Both the position numbers and the translations under genes were made by a program. Positions 36,355 to 43,661 of a stretch of DNA of 64,000 bases are shown here, one piece after another. Under the pieces are notes generated by a model, which had not been told where the DNA came from, did no database searches, and saw nothing but the letters and a program-made list of their open reading frames with translations. Numbering within the stretch: the stretch's first letter is position 1; every line of letters starts with the position of its first letter. Location: assembly GCA_947500545.1 (NCBI GenBank), contig CANMSO010000001.1, positions 434,001 to 498,000 of the forward strand, given 5' to 3'. This DNA comes from an uncultured Aquimarina sp. GTDB taxonomy: Bacteria > Bacteroidota > Bacteroidia > Flavobacteriales > Flavobacteriaceae.

Positions 36355-36525
36355 ATGATGCTATTACCCAATGTAGATTACAAAAATGTAACTTTTGTAT
36401 GTCTTATTACCGATTGCTCTGATATGGTAACGCGGAAATGTTACCTAAATCCGGACCATCTAATAAATGTTTTCTGTACCAAATGTAAATATGTGATAAA
36501 ACTATTAGTTAATTTTGATTTTTAG
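36355..36525 (+). CDS. Small Cys-containing ORF, zinc-ribbon-like
   Basis: This 56-codon ORF starts with two ATGs directly after the stop of the remnant. It contains FVCLITDCSDMVTRKCYLNP and VFCTKCKYVIKLL: five Cys in C-x5-C, C and C-x2-C spacing, suggesting a metal-binding knuckle. It may be a real small gene or the last part of the same decayed region; there is no family match from memory. Confidence 0.4.
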   Translation: MMLLPNVDYKNVTFVCLITDCSDMVTRKCYLNPDHLINVFCTKCKYVIKLLVNFDF

Positions 36526-36561
36526 GCAAGATAATTGTAATAGCTACTTCAAAAACTATCC

Positions 36562-36927
36562 ATGAAAACCATCACTATATTACTTATAGCAATCCTATCA
36601 TTATCTTTTGTAACTAATAACAACGAAGGCAAGAATGATATTTCTTCAGCAGAAACTAATACTACTAAAAAACTAGATTCTTGCTTTTTTAATGGCAAAA
36701 AACTGTATGGCACCATACAATTGGTAGAGTTTGCCAATCAAGCCGATATCAAGGTGCAAATAGTAAACAGTTTTCCTGATCTTAAAGTACAATTTGTAGA
36801 AAGTTTCCCAGATAAATGTGGCGAGTGGCAAATCGTTGAGTTCAACGGGGACCTAAAAGTATACATCACCGAGAATTTTCCAGATATCAAAATACAACCT
36901 GTGGCTAGCTTTCCTGGCTTACCTTAA
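36562..36927 (+). CDS. Secreted repeat protein of the septoil-knot type
   Basis: A signal peptide (ILLIAILSLSFVTNNN) precedes a repeat domain built from about 14-residue units with a consensus like (I/V)xxFPDLKVQFV: VNSFPDLKVQ, VESFPDKCGE, ITENFPDIKIQ and VASFPGLP. From memory this is the pattern of the family predicted to form a 7(1) septoil knot, found in Bacteroidota exported proteins. Two Cys (SCFFNGKKL and DKCGEW) may form a disulfide. It is the last gene of the first cluster block and is followed by a terminator. The role is unknown. Confidence 0.6.
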   Translation: MKTITILLIAILSLSFVTNNNEGKNDISSAETNTTKKLDSCFFNGKKLYGTIQLVEFANQADIKVQIVNSFPDLKVQFVESFPDKCGEWQIVEFNGDLKVYITENFPDIKIQPVASFPGLP

Positions 36928-36936
36928 ACATCCTGA

Positions 36937-36957
36937 GGCCTGAGCTTGTCGAAGGCC
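36937..36957. repeat. REP-like GTCGA palindrome
   Basis: GGCCTGAGCTTGTCGAAGGCC has GGCC(T)/(A)GGCC arms. It lies just after the knot-repeat gene; related motifs occur at 29596 and about 50725. Confidence 0.45.
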
Positions 36958-37012
36958 GATAAACTTAATTTCCTAAACCGCCCTACAAAATATAATAGTA
37001 TTATTCATTCCC

Positions 37013-37043
37013 AAGCTCAGTCCTAAAAGACTGAGCTTTTTTT
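37013..37043 (+). terminator. Strong terminator dividing the tail cluster
   Basis: The perfect 10-bp stem AAGCTCAGTC / GACTGAGCTT with a 6-base loop runs into seven Ts. It separates the sheath/tube/cargo block from the baseplate/fibre block. Confidence 0.85.
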
Positions 37044-37165
37044 GTTTACGAAAAATTTACTGCAAACACAGAAAACCATACCCGATATGATTCGCTTACC
37101 ACTGTGTGTTTCCTAATTTTAGTACAGATGCAAAATGTGTTTTTAAAACATAAAAATACTAGAAA

Positions 37166-37390
37166 ATGGAAAATTCAGGAAAAGAAAATACAAATAGCAG
37201 TGTAGGTCTTAACGAAAACCCTAAAATACCAGATGTATCTGGTGTGGCTAGTGCCCTGGGTAGTAATGCTGCAGCTGCACCTACGGTAACCATTGGTAAT
37301 TTTGTAGTGAACGGAGGAGGGAATGGTAAAAGCGAAGAATCTTTAGAAGAACAGATAGATAAGGCAAGAAGAGATACATCAATGGGATAA
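37166..37390 (+). CDS. Small Gly/Ala/Asn-rich protein opening the baseplate block
   Basis: The 74 residues are low in complexity (GVASALGSNAAAAPTVTIGN then VVNGGGNGKSEE) with an acidic helical end. No family is recognised. It comes right before the second chaperone-like gene, 16 bases apart, so it is likely part of the tail structure or assembly. Confidence 0.6.
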   Translation: MENSGKENTNSSVGLNENPKIPDVSGVASALGSNAAAAPTVTIGNFVVNGGGNGKSEESLEEQIDKARRDTSMG

Positions 37391-37406
37391 TGATTTTGGT
37401 ATAATA

Positions 37407-37883
37407 ATGAGCAATAATAGCACACAAATAAATAGTTGGAAAAAAGAACACAAGCAGGTGTTTAAAATCATGTCTAATGATGATGAGGTGGCATATTTAA
37501 AGAGTCCAACTTTATCTGTATTAGATAGATATAATGATATGAAAGGAGATGATGTTTATAAAGCATTACAGTATCTCTTTAATGAATGTGTGTTGGAGGA
37601 TCAGGAGTATGAAGATGAATTTTTGCTGGCTGCTGGTAGGTCTTTAATTCAAAAGACAACTGAAAATGGACAGCAGATTAATAAAGAAACCGGACAGGAT
37701 GAAATAAAAAAATCTGCTGCATTAGTACGTCATTATTTTAATGTAGATCCATACGAGTTGCCGGTAGACGAGTTTTATAAGCTACTCGCTGAAGCAATTT
37801 GGCTACAGGATCATAAAAACAAACAATTAGAGTTTACGATTGCCAATGTTTTGGTAAAAGCATTCGGAAATAATATGCAATAA
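37407..37883 (+). CDS. Tail-assembly-chaperone-like protein 2
   Basis: The 158-residue acidic protein carries SWKKEHKQVFKIMSNDDEVA, YLKSPTLSVLDRYNDM, and YKALQYLFNECVLEDQE, matching the protein at 29647 at the W-K, AY-K-PT and KAL-LF--C-L positions. It continues with a helical part (SAALVRHYFNVDPYELPVDE) that the first copy lacks. In phages a longer partner made with a short chaperone handles the tape measure; here the two genes are 7.4 kb apart with no tape measure nearby. Confidence 0.6.
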   Translation: MSNNSTQINSWKKEHKQVFKIMSNDDEVAYLKSPTLSVLDRYNDMKGDDVYKALQYLFNECVLEDQEYEDEFLLAAGRSLIQKTTENGQQINKETGQDEIKKSAALVRHYFNVDPYELPVDEFYKLLAEAIWLQDHKNKQLEFTIANVLVKAFGNNMQ

Positions 37884-37906
37884 AAAAATAGTTACAAGAT
37901 TCGATT

Positions 37907-38482
37907 ATGGGATTTAATATCAATTTAAAAAATGCACTGGATCAATATGATGGACTTATCGATTTTGCTGTTGATGAAGCAGCAAATCTGGGAGTTACAG
38001 AGTTCAAAGATTTCATTGTAGATAAAAAAGGAGGGGAGTTCAATCTTCCGGTATTTGCTCCTTTGGTTTTTGAGCCATTGATTAAAAGAGATTTGGTGCT
38101 TCCTGTTATGAGGATAGATGCGGTAACGATTTCAGTAAGTCGTTCAAAAAATATACAGACAACTGCTATAGAAGGAAGAAGTCATACTATCAAAGAGCAT
38201 ATTTCTAATGGTGATTTTTCGATTTCAATAGATGGCCTTATTGCGGATGATGAGTTTTCCAAGGATTATCCAAAAGGCAAATTATTTCTATTAAAACAAT
38301 TTTTGAATGCACCATATTCTTTACGAATCACACATGCAATTCTTAATAGATTGGGTGTGCATGAGATAGTAATACAATCGTATAGCATACCGTCTATAGA
38401 CGGAGTAAGGAATATTCAAAAATTTTCTGCACAGGCAATCTCAGATGAACCCTTAGAACTAATCATCAGAGATAATGCTTAA
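37907..38482 (+). CDS. DUF6046-like tail protein
   Basis: The 191 residues include LPVFAPLVFEPLIKRDLVLP, VTISVSRSKNIQTTAIEGRS and FSISIDGLIADDEFSKDYP, which I associate with the DUF6046 family of Bacteroidota tail genes; it occupies the place of the LysM/hub-collar protein between chaperone and hub. It probably links tube and hub. It overlaps the hub gene by eight bases. Confidence 0.65.
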   Translation: MGFNINLKNALDQYDGLIDFAVDEAANLGVTEFKDFIVDKKGGEFNLPVFAPLVFEPLIKRDLVLPVMRIDAVTISVSRSKNIQTTAIEGRSHTIKEHISNGDFSISIDGLIADDEFSKDYPKGKLFLLKQFLNAPYSLRITHAILNRLGVHEIVIQSYSIPSIDGVRNIQKFSAQAISDEPLELIIRDNA

Positions 38483-39800
38483 TCTTAATTGTAAAATAAA
38501 GGTATACGAAACTGATAAGGCGTTAAAGCCTACAGATCGGATGTATGAGTTTGGTTATGCGTATAGTATTACTATAGATTCTACTTATGATAAATTTACG
38601 GATACCGCAGAAATTAAAATACCTAAAAAGATTGTCATAAATCAGTTGAATAGTACACTTGGTTTTGAGGTACTCAAGCAGTTGCCTATAGGTCCAAAAG
38701 TTCAAAGTATTTATGAGTATCTAAAACAAGATAATTATATCGAGATATTTCTTGGATATAATGGCGATTATAAACCGGCTTTTAGAGGGTATATTACAGA
38801 AGTGAAAGGTGATGCTCCTGTGTGTATTAAGTGTGAGGATCTGATGTATTTGCTTAAAAAAACCAAAATGGTTTTGGATAGCCAAGTAGATAATGACGAT
38901 GCGCAAAACAAAATTTCTGAGAATCCTTCAGAAATGGTTCGCCCTAGTGAAATTAAGACAAAATTAGAAGAGAAATTAGACGAGTTAGGAATAGATTATG
39001 ATCCTATTCAGATCGAAAATAATCTCAGTTCTCTTATTATTAACCGAAAATCATCTGTAGCTAATTATCTAAAATGCCTAAAAGAAGAATATAAGATTTA
39101 TTCTTTTTTCAAATTAGAAAAAGACAGCAGCAAGCTTCATATTACCAATAATCCAGATGTTTTTAGTGTAGATGAGATAAATAACTTCACCGAGACGTAT
39201 AAAAATACACCTAAAGGAGAAATTGCAATTCCAAAGACACTTCTTAATAAGGCAATATCAATTTTAGGTATTAGAGATGTTCTTGATTTTTTTAGTCGAA
39301 ATGATGGGTTTATTGGTCAAGGGCGTTTCCGATTTTTTTATAACATTATTAGTGATGAGCTTAAAGTAATTAAAGAAGAGGTAAAAACGGTTAGAATGCG
39401 AGCCGAAAAGTACTTTATTAACTCTAATACGCCAATTTTTGTTGAATTGGGAGACCCAGGAGATGGTGAATTAGTAGAGACATTTACGCTGCATGATAAT
39501 GAGAACGAGTTGCCAATACAAGAAGCATTATATCAACAAGAAGAACAAAGAATAAAGGCAGAGCTAAACACATTTTTAAGCGTGCGTTTGGCAAAAGAGA
39601 AACAAACAGGTTTAACAGGAAGTTTTACAACATTCGGGGAACCTTTTATGAGACCTACTGATAGAGTTATTCTTGAAGACGCAGAGGACGAAGATAAAAA
39701 TGGAGTTTTTCAGGTAAAACATGTAAAAAGAACCTATGGGACTAGTGGTTACAGACAAGTAATTACAGTAGGTAGGCGAGTAGTAGAACAGAATTCATAA
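38475..39800 (+). CDS. Baseplate hub protein (gp27/gpD-like)
   Basis: The 441 residues contain the hub pattern: an N-terminal beta domain with YSITIDSTYDKFTDTAEIKI and DNYIEIFLGYNGDYKPAFRG, and a C-terminal one with SVRLAKEKQTGLTGSFTTFG and VILEDAEDEDKNGVFQVKHV, typical of the two-lobed hub in contractile and non-contractile tails. The hub joins tube to spike. The next gene, four bases on, encodes the spike. Confidence 0.7.
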   Translation: MLNLNCKIKVYETDKALKPTDRMYEFGYAYSITIDSTYDKFTDTAEIKIPKKIVINQLNSTLGFEVLKQLPIGPKVQSIYEYLKQDNYIEIFLGYNGDYKPAFRGYITEVKGDAPVCIKCEDLMYLLKKTKMVLDSQVDNDDAQNKISENPSEMVRPSEIKTKLEEKLDELGIDYDPIQIENNLSSLIINRKSSVANYLKCLKEEYKIYSFFKLEKDSSKLHITNNPDVFSVDEINNFTETYKNTPKGEIAIPKTLLNKAISILGIRDVLDFFSRNDGFIGQGRFRFFYNIISDELKVIKEEVKTVRMRAEKYFINSNTPIFVELGDPGDGELVETFTLHDNENELPIQEALYQQEEQRIKAELNTFLSVRLAKEKQTGLTGSFTTFGEPFMRPTDRVILEDAEDEDKNGVFQVKHVKRTYGTSGYRQVITVGRRVVEQNS

Positions 39801-39803
39801 TGT

Positions 39804-40622
39804 ATGGCTGAAATTGCAAATATTATAAAGAAAATTGCCACCGAAGGGCAGAAGATTAGTACGTATCCTGCAAAAGTGGTCCGGGTAAATACTGAGCCCA
39901 ACATGCCACATAATGATCAAGGAGAGCAAGATGCGTATTCTGTAGATATCATGAGAGCAGATGGGGCAGAAATCCCTCATGTGCGATTAAAGGCTTCGGT
40001 ACAAGATAAGGAACGAGGAATCGTTTGTGTCCCCAAAGTGGGAAGTTGGGTGTTGGTATCAATTATTGAAACTACAGAAACACGAGCCTTCATTTCTCAA
40101 TATTCTGAAATAGATCAAATATTTTTACGTATAGAGAAGGATGATACCTATTTTGAGTTGAGGACTGATGGAGATGCAACAAAATTATCCTATAAAAGGC
40201 AAGAATCAGCCGGAGATGCAACTACAAATACTCCTGCCACATATAAGGATATTGCAAAACTGAATTTTGGAGCAGATAAAGTGCTAAAAGCAAAATTTTG
40301 GGATGATGCAGGAGATAATGTCACACAAGAAACAACTATTGCTCATGATCAGGTAAAAATAGATTTTGATCAAGGAGAAGGGTATCAAGCTGTGATGGAT
40401 AGTCAAAAAGTGTTGTTTAAAGAGACACCTGAAGAAGGAGGTTTGAATTTTGAGCTTACTGATAAATATAAAGTAGAAGCAGGAAATAAAAATTTAAAAA
40501 CAGAATTAGATGCACTTATAGATGAGATTTCAAAAATTGTTGTGGTGCAAGGTACAAGTCCTAATGTGGGGGCTTTAATGACTATAAAAAATAATATTAA
40601 TTCGATTTTAAAGGAAGAATAA
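39804..40622 (+). CDS. Baseplate spike protein (gpV/gp5-like)
   Basis: The 272 residues begin with a helical part and an OB-fold-like segment (YPAKVVRVNTEPN, DAYSVDIMRADGAEIPHVRL, GSWVLVSIIETTETRAFIS), as in gpV. A beta-strand-rich part follows (YFELRTDGDATKLSYKRQES), consistent with the beta-helical spike. It is larger than gpV of P2 and lacks a PAAR-type tip within the gene. A glycine/asparagine-rich 66-residue protein follows. Confidence 0.65.
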   Translation: MAEIANIIKKIATEGQKISTYPAKVVRVNTEPNMPHNDQGEQDAYSVDIMRADGAEIPHVRLKASVQDKERGIVCVPKVGSWVLVSIIETTETRAFISQYSEIDQIFLRIEKDDTYFELRTDGDATKLSYKRQESAGDATTNTPATYKDIAKLNFGADKVLKAKFWDDAGDNVTQETTIAHDQVKIDFDQGEGYQAVMDSQKVLFKETPEEGGLNFELTDKYKVEAGNKNLKTELDALIDEISKIVVVQGTSPNVGALMTIKNNINSILKEE

Positions 40623-40625
40623 GGT

Positions 40626-40826
40626 ATGCCGTTAAATAAACCAGGACTGAAGCAAGCTATAGAAGGCGTTTTGAGAGACAATCAACAACCAAACGGAGGG
40701 AGTAATCCAGAACAACAGATAGAAAATTCAATAGAATCCTTGGCACAAGGTATTGCGGATGCTATACACACCTATGTTAGTGCAGCAACGGTTACTACTC
40801 CACATGGTCCGGGAAGCCTTTCATAA
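40626..40826 (+). CDS. Small tail protein with TPHGPG end
   Basis: The 66 residues start NKPGLKQAIEGVLRDNQQ and end TVTTPHGPGSLS, with a helix in between (EQQIENSIESLAQGIADAIHTYVSAA). The ending recalls short baseplate proteins that carry TPxGPG tails, which can sit at the spike. It is clearly in the operon (4-base gap to the spike gene, 15 to the next). Confidence 0.6.
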   Translation: MPLNKPGLKQAIEGVLRDNQQPNGGSNPEQQIENSIESLAQGIADAIHTYVSAATVTTPHGPGSLS

Positions 40827-40840
40827 ATTAAATTATAACT

Positions 40841-41134
40841 ATGAATGACTTGAAACTTAATACTGAAAGAGATCTGGAAATAACTAATGGTGATTTTACT
40901 ATTGGAGATACAGATCAGCAAAATATAGAATTGTTACTATTAAGTCATAAAGGAAGTTTTAAGGAACACCCTATACTTGGAGTGGGAATTACTGATTATC
41001 TCAAAAGCCCAGAGATTATATCAAGGTTACGACTAGAGAATGAGATTAGTAATCAGCTAGAATTTGATAATTTCTTTATAAAAGATGTAGATGTGAACGA
41101 TTTAGAAAATATACATATCGATGGAAAGTATTAA
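40841..41134 (+). CDS. Baseplate wedge protein, gp25-like
   Basis: The 97 residues read DLEITNGDFTIGDTDQQNIE LLLLSHKGSFKEHPILGVGI in two neighbouring segments, the typical pattern of gp25/gpW-type wedge proteins, which trigger sheath assembly. The 3' end overlaps the next gene by 14 bases. Confidence 0.7.
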   Translation: MNDLKLNTERDLEITNGDFTIGDTDQQNIELLLLSHKGSFKEHPILGVGITDYLKSPEIISRLRLENEISNQLEFDNFFIKDVDVNDLENIHIDGKY

Positions 41135-41837
41135 GCCACAAGAAAATCAAAGTATTTTTGATATAGCCCTCCAGAAATATGGAAGCATAGAAGGGGTATT
41201 TGATTTGTTAGACGATAATGTTATTGATCGTGTAGATAATGAGCTCTCTGTTTATAATGAATTAGAAATCATAAGTCCACCTACAAGACGAGAAATCAAA
41301 GAATTTTATATTTCCAGAAGTATACTTCCGGCAACTGATGCGACATTGGCTGATTTGGCGCTGTTTGAAGACGAAGATGATTGTATTGGGATTGGTTGTA
41401 TGGAGGTAGGAGATGATTTTATTGTTTGTCCACCTGACGGAGATTTGCCTTCTGATAATCAAGAAATAAGCGGTTTTCTGACCTTCGATAAAGATTTACT
41501 TTTAAAATTTAGCGTATTAGAAGACTCTTTATACTATAGAAAAGTACAAAGAAATGCGATAGGAGATAAAATACTTTTGTCTAAAGAAACAGGAGATGTG
41601 TTAGGACCAAGGAGGATAAAGTTTTCGATAACGGTAGAACCTAATGTCGTTTATGAAGTATATACAACCAATAGCATTACTATATTACCAACATCACGAA
41701 TACTTATTTCGGTAACATTACCAATTGATAATACAGGGAAAAATATAAATGTTTTTAATTCTGCTGCTGTTTTAAAAAGCATTTCAGCAGGTAAAGATTT
41801 TTCAATTAATTTTTCAAGAGAAATTACTCAAGCATAA
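41121..41837 (+). CDS. LysM-like tail protein
   Basis: The N-terminus (QENQSIFDIALQKYGSIEGV then FDLLDDN) follows the LysM-type pattern seen in tail protein X and Afp7-like proteins, which hold tube to baseplate. The remaining 170 residues (VCPPDGDLPSDNQEISGFLT and onward) form a beta-rich extension of unknown type, with a cysteine pair in DDCIGIGCMEVG. It overlaps the gp25-like gene. Confidence 0.6.
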   Translation: MESIKPQENQSIFDIALQKYGSIEGVFDLLDDNVIDRVDNELSVYNELEIISPPTRREIKEFYISRSILPATDATLADLALFEDEDDCIGIGCMEVGDDFIVCPPDGDLPSDNQEISGFLTFDKDLLLKFSVLEDSLYYRKVQRNAIGDKILLSKETGDVLGPRRIKFSITVEPNVVYEVYTTNSITILPTSRILISVTLPIDNTGKNINVFNSAAVLKSISAGKDFSINFSREITQA

Positions 41838-41849
41838 AATCGATAATTC

Positions 41850-42905
41850 ATGGCACGTACCATTGCAGAAATACAACAGGAGATTTTAAACCAAAAGGAA
41901 GAGGTAGATCAATTAAGTGCTTTAGAGATACTTACTACTAATGAAAAGCAAACTTTAGAAGGCAAGTTAACCAGTACTTCTAAAACGGCGATATGGAGAC
42001 TTTGGGTATACATAGTGGCTACTGCCATTTGGATGCATGAAAAAATCGTAGAACGTAATGCCCTATTGTCAAGACCACATACCTTATCCTGGTACAGGGA
42101 ACAAGCTCTTAATTATATTCAGGGAGCACCTTTGGTCTGGAAAGATGGGTACTATCAGTTTGACACTTCAGAAATAATAGGCAGTGTCGAAGAAAAGAAA
42201 ATTATCGCACATTGTGCAATATCTGAACGTTTGTTTAATGATCTTTTTAATGAAAATGGGACTGTAATTGATGATGAAACTCAAAATACAGAAGCCTTGA
42301 TCAAAGAATTTTATTATAATCAAGTTGGTATCGTTACCATGAAAGTTGCAAAACGCGTTGACGGGAAACCTGTTCATTTGGATAGCGAAGATGGAGTTAA
42401 TGGAGAAAAAAGGGCATTCATAGAGTACATGAACTTAATTAAAGATGCTGGCACACAAATACGAGTAATTTCTATAGCGGGTGACAATATAAAAATAGTG
42501 ATCGATGTATATGTAGATCCCCTTATAATATATACCGAAGGACAAAATGCAGGAAGAATGATCAGAGACCTTTCTAGACAACCCGTTGAAGAAGCTATCA
42601 AAACATATATTGAAACTCTTGAATTTAACGGAGCTTTTGTACCTACTTTTTTGGTTGACAAAGTCCAACAGGTTCCAGGAGTTCAGCTTCCTATTTTACG
42701 TAAAGTGCTTATTTCTAATCATAGTGTTGTTATAGATGAAGTGAACAATGCAGTGTATAATGATAGTGATAATACCCCGGAAACAGCATTTTTTGTGCCA
42801 ACAGCTGGTTATTTTGATACCGATTTTGATGATGACAAAAATGCAGGATTGGAGATCAATTATATAGCCTATAACTTACAAACAGATCCTAGTTTTAACC
42901 TGTAA
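41850..42905 (+). CDS. Baseplate J-like protein
   Basis: The 351-residue protein starts with helices (MARTIAEIQQEILNQKEEVD) and has the J/gp47 core ALNYIQGAPLVWKDGYYQF and IKEFYYNQVGIVTMKVAKRV, ending with PVEEAIKTYIETLEFNGAFV. J proteins form the outer wedge ring of contractile baseplates. It lies between the LysM-like and gpI-like genes, the canonical order. Confidence 0.75.
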   Translation: MARTIAEIQQEILNQKEEVDQLSALEILTTNEKQTLEGKLTSTSKTAIWRLWVYIVATAIWMHEKIVERNALLSRPHTLSWYREQALNYIQGAPLVWKDGYYQFDTSEIIGSVEEKKIIAHCAISERLFNDLFNENGTVIDDETQNTEALIKEFYYNQVGIVTMKVAKRVDGKPVHLDSEDGVNGEKRAFIEYMNLIKDAGTQIRVISIAGDNIKIVIDVYVDPLIIYTEGQNAGRMIRDLSRQPVEEAIKTYIETLEFNGAFVPTFLVDKVQQVPGVQLPILRKVLISNHSVVIDEVNNAVYNDSDNTPETAFFVPTAGYFDTDFDDDKNAGLEINYIAYNLQTDPSFNL

Positions 42906-42908
42906 TCT

Positions 42909-43661
42909 ATGGAAAATAACTTAAAAAAATATACAACTATAGATTGGAAACGGGCATTAATTATGTTGATGCCACCGGTATTGCGAAAAAAGAAACATGC
43001 CTCATGGTTGCAAGTATTGCTTACACCATTGTCAAATATTTATGACGATACATTGTATAAAATGCAACATACCGGTCAGGTAGTATATCTTGAAAAGGTA
43101 TTGAATGAATTGTTTAATAAGGAGCGGGTATATGACCCAAATTTGTCTACAAGGCAAAAGGCAGACTTGGGATTAATATTCATAGATGATGCCAATAGAC
43201 CAAAAGTACAATATTTATATACACATCCAGAAATACTTGAAGGGGCAGATTCTATTGATATCTATACCAGAAATGAAGAAGATAACGATAGAGAATTTAA
43301 TTCTTTCTTGTACTTATCAAGTGATTTAGATTTCAGTACTACAGAGTACTTTAATTTCAGAATTAACATCCCAGACGACATCTTAAAAACAACAAATACA
43401 TACCTAAACGAAGTAAATTCAATGGATATGGTATCATACCCTATTAACAAAAAACAAGGTATGTTGGAAACAATGAGTGATGCGCTAGTTTATGATGAGA
43501 ATCAGGCACACCCTTATAGTCCACATCCAGATGCCGTAAAAATACAAACACCAAGGTTTCATAAAGTTGTCAATTTTTACAAATTGGTAGCAAAAAGTTA
43601 TGAAACAAGAAAATATACATACAAGAATAGTGAAGTACCTTCATTAAAAACAAGACAATAA
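42909..43661 (+). CDS. Baseplate gpI-like protein
   Basis: The N-terminal 130 residues (WKRALIMLMPPVLRKKKHAS, WLQVLLTPLSNIYDD, YLEKVLNELFNKERVYD) have the helical form of gpI/wedge proteins that follow J. The rest is beta-rich. It overlaps the start codon of the collar fibre by one base, consistent with a wedge-fibre connection. Confidence 0.65.
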   Translation: MENNLKKYTTIDWKRALIMLMPPVLRKKKHASWLQVLLTPLSNIYDDTLYKMQHTGQVVYLEKVLNELFNKERVYDPNLSTRQKADLGLIFIDDANRPKVQYLYTHPEILEGADSIDIYTRNEEDNDREFNSFLYLSSDLDFSTTEYFNFRINIPDDILKTTNTYLNEVNSMDMVSYPINKKQGMLETMSDALVYDENQAHPYSPHPDAVKIQTPRFHKVVNFYKLVAKSYETRKYTYKNSEVPSLKTRQ

